From positions 62,001 through 126,000 of the forward strand of contig JADNRX010000033.1 in the NCBI GenBank assembly GCA_015501595.1: a stretch of 64,000 bases of DNA. The letters are read 5' to 3'. The position numbers and the translations under genes are program-made. Positions 22,429 through 33,871 of the stretch are shown here, piece after piece. The notes below the pieces were generated by a model, which worked only from the letters and a program-made list of their open reading frames with translations, did not search any database and was not told the DNA's origin. Each line of letters opens with the position of its first letter. The first letter of the stretch is position 1. The stretch is from Hymenopellis radicata (Eukaryota; Basidiomycota; Agaricomycetes; Agaricales; Physalacriaceae).

Positions 22429-25021
22429 ATGTCTCTCAAGGAGCCTTCTTCTCCCATCGACGAAAAGCAATCAGTGGACGACGTCAAGCTCTCGGTGCTA
22501 GAGGTTGATCACGATGCAGAAGTCGGTTATGATATCTATGCCTCGACCAAGGACAACTTGGTGTTCACTCCCGCGGAAGAAAGGGTCATTATTCGGAAGA
22601 TTGACCTGTGGATCCTACCGTGCTTCTGTCTAACCCAAGGATTGGCCTTCCTGGATAAGACTGCCTTGAATTACGGTAACCTGTTCGGTATGAAAGCGTG
22701 AGTGTTCTACTTTATGCGCGAGGCGTCGTTAACGCCGTCGACGTTAATCAGGGATCTACACGTCACCTCTGCGCAATACGTTGGTCAGTTTCGCTTCATA
22801 TGAGCTCAGCAGTTGATCCTTTTGCGTAGAGCTGGTTCGCGGGAGCTTTCTACTTCGGTAATATGTACTGCATCCGGCTAGAATCCGTTTTGAACTGTCC
22901 CCCGCAGGTTATCTGGTATCTGTGGAACCGTCGACATGGTTATTGCAGAGGCTCGTTCACGCGTCTTCGTGCTTTCATGCAATAATTAATCGCGACAGTG
23001 CAGGTATCATACAGGAAAGATTATGGGAAGTGTATGCACAATATGGGGCGTCGTGGTGATGTATACGCGTTCATTCTGTCTATCGCTATTCCTCAAACCG
23101 CGACCTAGGACGATGGCGGCTTGTAATTCGTTCGCTGGGGCAATGGCCAATCGATTTTTCTTGGGCGCCCTTGAGGCCTGCGTAACGTCGGTGTTACTTT
23201 TCTTGGCATTGTTCAAGACTGACAACAAGTTGGCAGCCCGGGTCTTGGGCTCATGACTCCGGTATATCTGACAGACGCCCCCGACTTTCAGAAGCGCTGA
23301 ATGTTACCTCTAGTTCTGGTGGCGAATTCGGGAACAGCCCGTACGCTACATGTCCTGGGTACGGGCTTTCATTTCACGTTTTCTCAGAGAAGGTCTAACT
23401 GGACATGTAGTACTGTTTCAATGGCGTAGCCGGAATCGTTGGAGGTTTCCCGGCATACGGACTTGGGCACGTCACGAATGCTGCTGTCCCTTCATGGGCG
23501 TTGATCTTTTTGGTGTGTGCTTCCTTTCTCATGATTATAGTGATATACCGAGAGCGCCTTGTCAGACATTGGGAGCTATTACTACTGCCTGGGGATATAC
23601 ATCCTGCTCATGCTACCCGATTCTCCCGTTACGGCGCCATTCTTGGACGATCGCCAAAAGGCGATTGCCATCAAGCGTGTTGCTGAGAACAAAGTCAGTC
23701 GCCTCAAATTACAGCTTTGGACCCTCTTCTGAAGACACGGTCAGACGGGCATCAAAAACAAAACGTTCAAACTGTATCAGGCCGTGCAAGCTTTCCAGGA
23801 CCCGAAGACTTGGCTCCTCATTCTCGCGGCCGTCGGTGCCCAGATTCCCAACGGTGTCGTAACCAACTTCTCAAGGTGACTTCCTGTGCATTGTGTACCT
23901 TTAACGCGCTGTCTGAACCCGCTCCGCAGTATCATTATCAGCAACATGGGCTTCACCCAGTTCCAGACTACTCTGTTGGACATTCCTGGAAGTATCATCC
24001 AAACCTTATCGATAGGTGTGCGCAAAGATCTTTCCGATTCGTGGTCGTACTCAGTTATTTGCAGTTGGGGGTGGCTATCTCGCCAGCAAATTCAAGAACA
24101 GCCGAGCCATCGTTATGGTATGTCATTCTGCTATTCTCGTCCTACATGCCTAAATAGATCGTTTCAGTTCATTGCAAACGCAACTACTATCATCGCAGCT
24201 GCGTGTCTGACATATGCGCCACAAGAACAGAAGTGGGGGTATGTCTTTTAAAAAGTGTCCTGTTTGGCGACGGCTGACAGTACTACATCTAGCCGACTGG
24301 TGGCATTCTGGTTGACGTCCTTTCAATCTGTAGGGTTTGCGATGGGCTTCGTCATGATCACTGCCGTGCGTAAGCCTCGCGATATGTTCTTCGGTCTTGG
24401 TCCTGACGGGCTCTCAGAACGTCGGAGGGTTTACTAAGCGACAAGTTACATCAGCCGCGACGTTTATTGTGAGTTCTATCAGCTTGCTATATGGCCAAAG
24501 CTAACGTGCAGAAAGGCCTTTTGCGTGAGTTTGGCTGATTTTCTGATCACTTCTTTACTCATTGGCGCGACTAAAAACAGGCAGGGGTATGCTATTCTGT
24601 GTCTCAGTAAATATGGACATGACTAACAGCAGGCTACCTTGAGTACAGAACATCGCCGGACCGCATACTCTTATCGACAGTGAAAAAGATATTGGTTATC
24701 CTACGGCCACCAAAGCCATGTTAGCTGGGTGCGCTCAATTTCGCAGAGGCAGTCTTGCTTCGACTCATCTGCGTTAGATACACGGTCAAGACAGCTTGCC
24801 ACATCTTGCTAGGATTGTACATGTGGTACGAGAATAGGCGCCGAGATGCGCTAGCAGACGCTTCAGGAGATCATATCTCAGAAGAGGAAAGAGCACGCCT
24901 CGCGGAAGAGGCTGGCATGGTATGCGTATTCACCTTGTCCTCGGATGATAGACTCAACCTGCTCCCCAACTAGAACGACGTTACCGATTTTGACAACAAG
25001 TACTTCCGTTACGTGCTATGA
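22429..25021 (+). pseudogene. Dal5-type MFS transporter, copy 3 (frameshifted)
   Basis: The exon order is as in copies 1 and 2, with the 9-nt exon at 24516-24524 (reading AFC) and the 6-nt exon at 24591-24596. One base is missing near 23594 (tggggatatac against tggggagtatac), in the exon that encodes ITTAWGVYILLMLPDSP. The rest of that exon is therefore read out of frame, and no alternative splice restores it. A change upstream creates an extra in-frame ATG at 22423. It is a likely pseudogene, broken independently of copy 2. The stop is 95 bp from the convergent ASNSD1-like gene. Confidence 0.78.
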
Positions 25022-25116
25022 AATTACGCACTATGAATTCACGACTCGGAGGTAGTTTGTTAGGATACGAAGCGTGTACATGAGGAGTGGAAGCGAATGA
25101 AATTAGTTCTTGATGT

Positions 25117-27583
25117 TTACTCTATCATGGCGTCGCCTTTACTGTCGTCCTCCATTCTTGCTGAATGGCTTCCGAACTGCATAGCACGCTTCTTCCTGCT
25201 GCTAGCACCCACTAAGCCCAGCTTTCTCGCCGCAAGACGTAGTAACATCTTGTCACCGAGACCAACATCCGCTCGAGGATCCATCTTCTTTTCTATGGGC
25301 AGTTCCGCGAGAAATTTCAATAACCTCAAGGAGAGAAAAGGGTGGCGGGTTTCTTTCCCGTGGGAGGAAATGATTCGATCTTGAGCATGTTAGTGGACGA
25401 CTCGTAGTGAAGAATAGCTCGGTCATCTCACCATCTCGTCCCAAGTTCCTGAGAGGAATGCGATCAATCTCTAACTGCAGCTATATTCGATCTAAACGGT
25501 TTGCGTAGTTGAGTGGAAGGTAATATTCGTACCTCCTCGATTACCGCTTGCCAGCCACCAGACTTGTAAGCGGACCTATGCCTTCCATATCCACCCAGAA
25601 GCTCATCTGAGCCCAACCCATTCAATAGGACGCGCGCTGGGCTAGTATATGGGATAGTTTCCCTCCCCGGCTCCTCGCGTATCTGACCAACGCCGCGGGA
25701 TGCGAAATAAAGCGCGAGGGCTAGACTCTAGATATCAGTTAGCCCATGGCTGTGTGCGATGCCCCATTGTCCTACCAGGTCCATAACAGTACGATTTGGA
25801 AACATCAGTGACTCGACCGTTCCTTTCAACGCAGACGATTCCTATTCGTGATGAGTCCCTTTGAATGGAGCAGACCAGACGACAATTACCTCAAAGGGAA
25901 CATTCACCTCTACCTTCAAGGAATGAGACTTACAGACAGACAAAAGCATGTATCTCACTCACAAAGTTCCATGTTCGTCCGGGACACAGCGCCCTAAGCT
26001 CCTCGAGTTGCTCTAAGCCAGTCTTTCTATCGGGGACCAAGTAGCTCGTAGGCACAGAAGATTTCGGCTCGGAGTCTGTTCGAGCTTTCTTCTTTTTCTT
26101 GTTCTTCCCAGAATTACCCTCAAGCGCAACCTGGACCTTTCTAGGATTTTCGAACGCGACATTGAGAAGATCGATAGGCTCATCTAAGGGTATGTGTCTT
26201 CAAGAGGGAATCAATAAAAGATTAAGAAGCCGAAATTTTGTATACCTATGTGCCAAATACGTGATGACGGTCGAGTCGATACCTCCACTGAATAGAACCG
26301 CGAGTCTCGCTTGGGTGCAGGGAGCTCTGTACCAGAGCAAATTAGAGATATGAACGTTTGAGGCATCGCACACGTACGAAGGCGGTCGTGGTATGTTTTG
26401 CACGCGTAGCATGACGCTCTTATCCAAGTGTGAAATTAGAGCGTCTACAGCGTTCACTAGATGATCGGGGACGACATCGAGCGTTGTGGTATGTGGCCAA
26501 TCCTCCGGAGGGACGGAGACATTGACGGCAGCAGGTCGTGTCTGGAATCCTCATTAACACGCTGTCAAATGGATCAACATTGGGGGACTTGCGAAATCGA
26601 TGGACGAAGGGGACGAGGGTGAGCGCGAGATATGTGATAAATGCGAATCGAAGTTGTCCTCTATCTGTGAAATCGTCAGACAGGGTCTCCTTTGGTACTT
26701 TCTGAGCGAGTACATTAGCTTCTTTCTCCACGCCGTTGAGATCTAGGCAGTATATGTGCTCCGTAGATATATCTTGGAATGTGTACCCGTCGTTTGCGCC
26801 ACAAGCCACAGACGCGAGCATGAAATACGGATTCAAAGTGGAAGGTTTATGGATGAGAAGGGATCTCCGCCCTAGAGGGTCTCGCGCAAAAAGTAGCTGG
26901 TTTGTGCTTTTCTAAGGGATTTTGACGTGAGGAATCCGGTAGAAATCGAAGGCATTCAAGGCGTACGATGTAGAAAACGAATGCATAGCTGATCAAATTG
27001 TCAGCGGCTCGTTCGCTAGGGAAAGGAAAAACGTACGGGCCCTCTATAGAGCCAAACAGGTCCCGGAGCTCCTCCACGGTCTGCAAACCAGAGCTCAATT
27101 CGAATAATCGGACTCCATCGTTCTCCTCCGCATCTATCTAAGCCTTGGTTGTTGTGACTGCTCATTCAAGGATGAAACGACAAACCTTGAGGCCTTCAAA
27201 AACCTACGACGCTCTCAGTTACGAAGATTTCAGAGCAGACATGAGTCACACACCTCCCCGTTCCAACAAAAGACATCCCCATCCTGACCTCTGATATGTG
27301 GCTGATCTACCGAATAATCGGTACCTCTTAGACGCAATTCCGACGCAAAGAAATTCAGTTCCAGCGTGTGAGATCCATTGCCGTTGTCGAGGGAAAGAAG
27401 ATGATTTCGTTGTGCATCCGGACCTGAATTGCGAGAAGGTCATAGCAACGCGTCAGAAAAGGTGCCGCACTTACCACGTAGCGCGTTCGCATCTCTGAGT
27501 GCTGTCGACAAGGATTGAAAGCGATTGGCAAGTTCATCGGTATGGGTACCCTGAAAATGGGCGGTAACAAAGATGCCGCACAT
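25117..27583 (-). CDS. Asparagine synthetase domain protein, ASNSD1-like
   Basis: This is a class II glutamine amidotransferase joined to an asparagine-synthase ATP-pyrophosphatase domain, as in animal ASNSD1 and yeast YML096W, whose in vivo reaction is poorly defined. The start at 27583 gives MCGIF, with the catalytic Cys right after Met. RGPDAQRNHLLSLD, QDGDVFCWNGE and LLFARDPLGRRSLL follow. The synthase P-loop AVLFSGGIDSTVI is near 26290-26330. The C-terminal half has RVLLNGLGSDELLGGYGRHR, KETRHPFLSLEVIEFLA and KKRAMQFGSHSARME. At least nine short introns are needed. The 3' part to about 26752 belongs to the tandem unit; its 5' part is single copy. This is the only intact copy. Confidence 0.9.
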
Positions 27584-27771
27584 GATGCATGCTGAATTCT
27601 AAATTCTCTATATAATCCGCATTCTTATTCCAAATCAATCATGTTTTCCACCACGCTGGAAAACCTTGCCACTGCTTTGTGAATCAAGAAGGTACATGAA
27701 AAGTACATTTTTCTATAGACTTTTGCTTCATTAATGTACATTGGCCGTCTTATATACGCTCATACCCTCCT

Positions 27772-29689
27772 CTATGTGTTGTAGGTCGAAGCAGAAACAT
27801 TACCACCGCGACCGGTCCAATTGACGTCTGTAACTCAGTGAGACAACGTATATGCCAAAAGGTATAATAAGCTTACGAATATCCTGTCCAGGCTGGAACT
27901 TGGCATTCTCCTTGCCGGGGAGCACACGGAAAGTGTGAGCACCGAAGTAGTCACGCTAAACATTGCATTAGCATGCGTCTGTGAATTCTAAAAAATGCTT
28001 ACCTGTGCCTGCAAGAGGTTGGCGGGAACGATCTCACTCCTGTAACCGTCGAAGAAGGCCAGGGCAGTGCTGAAGGCAGGAGTGGGAATACCCCAGAGGA
28101 CGGCCTGTGCGATAACGCGCCTCCATCCTGGCTGAGCTTTGTGAACAGCTGAAAGAGGGTTTGTTGTAAGTACATCGCATTAAGCAACAGTACTTACCCT
28201 TGATGAAGAAGTCGTCGAACAACAGCGACTCGAGGTTAGCAGTCTTGTTGTAAGCCGAGGTGATATCTTTCAAGAAGACACTCTTGATAATACATCCACC
28301 ACGCCACATGCTTGCAATACCGGCATAGTTGAGATTCCAGTTCATCTGTGATATCCGGTTAGGTACAGAATTATTGAGTAGAATTATCTCTCACCTCCTT
28401 AGCGGTTTCCCTCATCAGCATGAAACCCTGAGTGTAGGAAATGATCTTCGAGGCATAGAGAGCCTGTTCCAAGTCATCGATGAACAGTTGCTTGTCGCCG
28501 CGGAAAGGCTCCTTCTGTGGTCCAGAGATGGTCTTGCTGGCGCGAACACGCTCCTCTTTGATTGAGGACAGGCAACGAGCAAAGACGGCCTCACCAATGA
28601 GGGTGACTGCGGAGCCATTTAGTTCTAAACAGAAATGACCGAAGGAGATGTCATTACCAGGAGTTCCAGCGTCAAGGGCGGCAATTGCAGTCCACTTTCC
28701 GGTTCCTTTCTGACCAGCTTGATCCAAGATCTTGCTGACAACCGGCTCGCCATCGTCATCCTTGAACTTGAGAATGTTTGCGGTGATCTCAATCAGGAAA
28801 GAGTCGAGGACACCCTTGTTCCACTTCAAGATAATGTCGGCAATCTCATCCTCGGAGAGTCCCAGACCACGCTTCAAGATGTCGTAGGCCTCAGCAATCA
28901 GTTGCATATCACCGTACTCGATACCTGAGACATGATGAGAAACTTGACACGATCGGTAAAAAGACAAACCGTTGTGAACCATCTTCACGTAGTGACCGGC
29001 ACCGTCCTCGCCAACCCAGTCACAGCAGGGCTCGCCGTAAGCTTGGGCAGCGGTCTTTTGGAAGATTTCCTTGATTGCTGGCCAGGCAGCGGGGGAACCA
29101 CCGGGCATGAGCGACGGGCCGTAGCGAGCACCCTCTTCACCACCGGAAACACCAGAACCGACAAAGAGCAGACCCTTTGACTCGAGCTCTTTGGTGCGAC
29201 GGTTGGAATCAGGGTAGTGAGAGTTACCTCCATCGATGATGATATCACCGGCTTCCAGATGAGGAATAAGCTGCTGAATGAAAGAATCGACGGCAGCGCC
29301 GGCCTTGACGAGAAGGATGATTTTGCGGGGACGCTTGAGCTTGGAGCAGAGCTCCTGGATAGAGTGAGCGCCCTGGATGTTAGTACCTAGCGACCGAAAT
29401 GAGATTTTGCAGATCGGCGTCGACAACCGAAGTACCTTTGGCCTCATTGGCCAAGAAGGCGTCAACCTTCTCGGTCGTGCGGTTATAAGCGACGACGTTG
29501 AAGCCCTTGTCGTTCATATTCAGAATCAAGTTTTGGCCCTACGAACGATACCTATGAGTAAGCCAGATCAACGCGATAGCGACGAGCAGAGAGCGTACCA
29601 TGACGGCCAACCCGATTAGTCCAATATCTCCACTGTGGATGGGATAAGTAGAGGGATCTGCAACGATAGTGAAGCACGTACGTAGCCAT
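27772..29689 (-). CDS. GND1: 6-phosphogluconate dehydrogenase, decarboxylating
   Basis: This enzyme catalyses the third step of the oxidative pentose phosphate pathway, making ribulose 5-phosphate, CO2 and NADPH in the cytosol. The start at 29689 gives [18 protein letters not shown], the NADP-binding fold, once two introns are removed; the second coding exon is short. Later landmarks are [58 protein letters not shown] (catalytic Lys), [15 protein letters not shown] and the C-terminal [12 protein letters not shown] 51-bp in-frame intron near 28621-28660 interrupts [17 protein letters not shown] and would add 17 residues if retained. The protein ends [16 protein letters not shown]. Confidence 0.96.
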
Positions 29690-30004
29690 GTTTGCGATGA
29701 GTGAGAATGTGGTGGTAAGAGGAAGAGAGACAACACCCTGGGCCTACTTGAACTCTCCGTTCACGTCCGGCCCGAGCTCCTCCGCTTATTCATCCCCAAC
29801 AAGATCGATAATCTCAAGGCCGATGGCTGCCGATGTTTTCTGCCAAATTGTTGCGGAAAACAAGACGAATCCTCGCAAAAACACGACGGAACTCGGGGTC
29901 GATACGGCTATCTTATACCCGTTTGGGCTCTAACAGCGTCCACCCTGTGGGCCGTTGATATCCTCCTAATTACTTGCCGCCACTCGTTCTCTTCTGCGCT
30001 CATT
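29690..30004. promoter_or_regulatory. Divergent promoter region GND1/OSBP
   Basis: This 315-bp region lies between two divergent start codons. No known site was recognised. Confidence 0.5.
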
Positions 30005-32687
30005 ATGGCTTCTGCCAACGCCGCCGCTCGCGCATCGCTTTCGCTCAGTATGCCCTATTCTGGCACAGCGCCAACGTCGCTCACAAATCGTGTCGTCGTA
30101 TATGAGGGATGGGTACTCAAGAAACGGAGAAAGAAGATGCAAGGTAACAATGGCTCCTAGTCAAGCCCTTGGTCTCATCATCCCTAGGTTTTGCTCGGCG
30201 TTACTTTACTCTATATCAGTCAGGACTTCTTTCATACGCGTTCGAACCAGGCCAGCCCGTCCGCGATCAGATTTCACTTCACCAGGCAGCTATATCGACT
30301 GCTCCTGGTCGTAAAGACATTCACTTAGATTCGAATACGGCCACCTTTCATATCAAATGTCTGAATACAGATGATTTCAACCAATGGATGACTGCATTCA
30401 GGTATGGCCTCGTCCTTCACTCAGCATTCTCTCATGTCTTCCTAGAAAGTTCATTGTCATTGGTAACGAACTCCGCAAGTCCAACAGTATTCGAATGGCC
30501 TCCCGTCAGCAAGGTACTCTCAAGCTAGTGCGGACAGGCGCTGCTACCGGGGCTGTGCTTGAGGAGATGGGTGCCGTAAGTGTTAAAGATCAATCCACCC
30601 ACGTACAGGTCCTAATGAGTACGTCAAGACGATATTAGAACTTGAGAATTCCATCACCGCACTAAAGCAAGAAGGAAATCATAAGAAGCATCACAGCCTT
30701 GGACGACACAAAAGTGACAAGGAGAAACCTAGAGAATCGGCTTCAGTGTTCGGATTATTCAAGAAAGGTGATCATCGATGTCCCGACGTGTTTTCTCTGT
30801 GTTGACCAATGCCTTAGGCGCACATCATTCCTCTGTACCTGCTCCTAGTGAATTTGGTTCGGTGGATAGCGAAGGCAGTCAAAGCTCCGAATCTCTTCAA
30901 TCGTCTTATCAACGCGTGCAGAACGCGCTGGACACTTTGAAAATGCAGCACGCGGCTCTCATGAAACTACAGCCCGTTTTGACGCATGTTGAAACAGCAT
31001 CTTCCTCCCATGGATCGCCTCTTCTCCCTATCACAACAGAAGCAACAGAGGAAGAGGAGCACGACTTCCCCGACCGCTTTACCGACAGTCCGACCTTGAC
31101 GAAAAGAATGTCAATTGCGACGAGCGGCACAGAGAGTATCAGCGAATGGTTCGACGCTTCGGAGGGGATGAACGAAGGTGCCCAAGAGTTTGTCCTGGAC
31201 GTACAGACCTTCGAAGGCTCTGAACCACCAAGTAGGATGTTGACTATAAGTAGTGACAGCCGAAGTTCGCTGGATCAAGCGGATGACTCGAGTATTGACA
31301 CGGACATTGCTGAGGAGGAGCCTCCTGCACGTATGCCAAGCGAGGACTCTGAACCAGATCCTGTTGCGTCGTCGCTACAGGTCGTCCGCCGTACGCAATT
31401 ACCCGCTCCGCCGGTGGGTGACGAGGGCAGTCTCTTCTCAATTTTGAAGAAGAATGTAGGCAAAGTGAGTGTTATCATTCACAACAATTATGCACGTCAT
31501 TAACATTTGAACAAGGATCTATCCACCATTGCGGTTCCAGTGACATTCAACGAACCTTTAACCTTGCTACAAAGGGCGGCAGAAGAGGTTGAATATTATG
31601 ACCTCCTTACCCAAGCTGCAAGCTCGTCTGATCCTATCGAACGCATGCGCTTTGTAGCCGCATTTGCTGTGTCGAGTTATGCGCATACCCGTCATCGTTC
31701 TGGTCGGAAAGGATTGTTCGTAACGTTCTCGTCACTGTGGCGTTTACTCATACAGTTTCTTCTAGTAATCCGATGCTGGCGGAAACATACGAGGATGTCC
31801 GCATGAAATTTATTGCGGAGAAAGTCCGCCACAATCCTCTGGAGATGGCATATCATGCTGAAGGCCGAAACTGGGAACTTTGGGCAACATCTTCGGGAAA
31901 GACCAAGTTCTGGGGTACATCTTTCCCTTTTTCGTTCCCCCCTGGATCGATACTCACTGCGACGCGTAGGCAAAAGTCTCGAGATTATTCCACTTGGTAC
32001 CACTCACGTCAAAATCGGCGATGATCATTTTGAGTGGTACGCGAAACTCCTGCCTCATGTTGAGTTGCAATACTGATGGGCAGAAATAGGAAGAAGCCAT
32101 CCTCGTTTATGAGAAATCTAATGGTCGGGACGAAGTATCTTGAACACTGCGGCAAACTCGTCATCGACAACACCACAGACCACAGTCGATGTATCTTGGA
32201 CTTCAAGCAGAGTGGCTACTGGGCGGTGTCCAACGTTGTTTCGGGAGTAATTCATGCTCCCAATGGCGACGTGGTATCTAATCTTGAAGGCAAATGGGAC
32301 GAGCAGATGTCCGAAACCGTGGACGCTTCGCATTTGCGTATCTTGTGGCGTGCATCGCCATGGCCCAAAGAGACGCACGAGTACTACGGATTCACATCTT
32401 ATAGTGTCACCCTCAATGAAATCACGGACGATATCAAGGGTCTATTACCTCCTACGGACTCGCGTTACCGCACGGATGTTCGCGCGCTCGAAGAAGGTGA
32501 TATGCCCTTGGCTGATGCGGAGAAGATACGCATCGAGGAGATGCAGCGGGAGCGACGCCGCACCGAGGGCGAACGCAAGCCACGGTGGTTTAGACAGGTG
32601 GGCGACGAGTGGGAATATGCGGGCGGATATTGGGAATCACGAGCTAAAGGATGGAAGGATGTCAAGATCATTACACCACTGTGGTGA
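30005..32687 (+). CDS. Oxysterol-binding protein (PH + ORD), Osh3-like
   Basis: This is a lipid-transfer protein of the OSBP/ORP family acting at membrane contact sites. Residues about 30-130 form a PH domain (VVYEGWVLKKRRKKMQGFARRYFTLY to FNQWMTAFR). A long acidic/serine-rich linker follows (about 30640-31490). The ORD domain has VTFNEPLTLLQRAAEE, FNPMLAETYED, KFWGKSLEIIPLGTTHV, KKPSSFMRNLMVGTKYLEH and GKWDEQMSE. The family fingerprint EQVSHHPP reads EKVRHNPLEMAYHAEG here, so one of the two adjacent His residues is replaced. About nine short introns were inferred. The donor after EEMGA (about 30576-30579) is uncertain. I am sure of the family; the Osh3 subgroup is an inference. Confidence 0.9.
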
Positions 32688-32928
32688 GAGATCACAGGGA
32701 CTGGATATACCCGTATAATACCAATAGTACTTAATCCCATATATCGATAGAATCTACACTCTTCTACTAGTCAGTCCTGGTCGTGTCTAGGGTTTTTTGT
32801 CCTGGCCTGGTTGTAACTACGCGGACGAGGTCAAATGGGATAATCGATGACATCACGGCATTACTCGGCCCTACGCTGCCAGTTCTTCGCTTCTTACCAC
32901 AGCGCGCCTCTCACAAGCTATCGTTAAC

Positions 32929-33761
32929 ATGGCAGCTGCTCACCACCCCCCGGCGCCCCCAGTCGTCTACTCTTTTCCCTCTTCGGACAGCCTGGTGGAT
33001 TCACTGGCGCAGTTCATTGTCAAGGCTCAGAAGGACTCAATAGATAAGAAGGGCAGATTCACCATCGCCTTGTCCGGTGGTTCTCTTCCAAAAATGCTGG
33101 GAGGACTGATTGGTCGTACGGGCGTGAAATGGGACAAATGGTCAGCTTTTGCATCACTTTGAATGTGTCTCGGTACTGAAATGCCAGCAGGCAGGTGTTT
33201 TATGTGGATGAACGAGTTGTTCCTCTCGATCATCCCGAGTCAAACCACCGAGCTTGCACCGAAGCTCTCTTCTCCAAAGTCCCCATCCCCGAGAGTCACA
33301 TCCATGCCTTGGACCCTTCGCTACTCGATGACCTGGAGGAGCTTTCCGATGCGTATGAGCAAGAGCTCATCGGAGAGTTTGCCCAGAAGGATGCAGCCCG
33401 GTTCCCCGTCTTCGATTTGATCCTGCTCGGTATGGGTCCAGATGGACACACCGGGTCCCTCTTCCCCGGCCATGAGTTGCTCTCTGAGACAGACCGGTGG
33501 ATAGCGTATCTTGAGGATTCACCGAAACCTCCCACCAACCGCATCACCTTCACCTACCCGGTCATCAACCACGCCGCCCGTGTCGCGTTTGTCGCCACGG
33601 GAGAAGAGAAGGCGGAAATGTTGAGCACTGTCCTGGACAGACCCGAGGAAGGGCTGCCTGCCTCCCGCGTCAAACCCGTTCATCCAGGAACCCTCTATTG
33701 GTTTGTCGACGAACCCGCCGCATCCAAACTTGAATATCCCAAAAAATCTTTCAAACTTTAG
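32929..33761 (+). CDS. 6-phosphogluconolactonase
   Basis: This enzyme hydrolyses 6-phosphogluconolactone, the second step of the oxidative pentose phosphate pathway. Exons are 32929-33140 and 33191-33761, joined at [14 protein letters not shown]. Family motifs are [43 protein letters not shown] and the C-terminal PGTLYWFVD. The product is about 260 residues, the usual length. It acts directly before GND1, whose gene lies 3 kb away across one unrelated gene. Its 3' end converges on the aminotransferase gene with 110 bp between stops. Confidence 0.95.
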
Positions 33762-33871
33762 ATTATATTACCGCCGAAGGAAGAGAAGTCGAATAGTCTT
33801 TCTGTATGAATATGCTATCCATCTGTACGATCCACCGTTAAATTCGAAAATATTCTCGTCTAGATTAAGAT

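Larger units (their letters stand above)
21923..26752. repeat. Tandem unit 3 of a triplicated segment
   Basis: It starts at atccagtaatgtcc (21923) and ends inside the ASNSD1-like gene near 26752, where similarity to units 1 and 2 stops (gatctaggcagtata is shared, then diverges). It keeps the 1.16 kb that units 1 and 2 lost and has about 174 bp extra at 21955-22128. Confidence 0.88.

Noticed and set aside
33296..33553. Minus-strand ORF within the 6-phosphogluconolactonase exon
   Set aside because: It is a shadow of the lactonase frame, with serine-rich nonsense composition.
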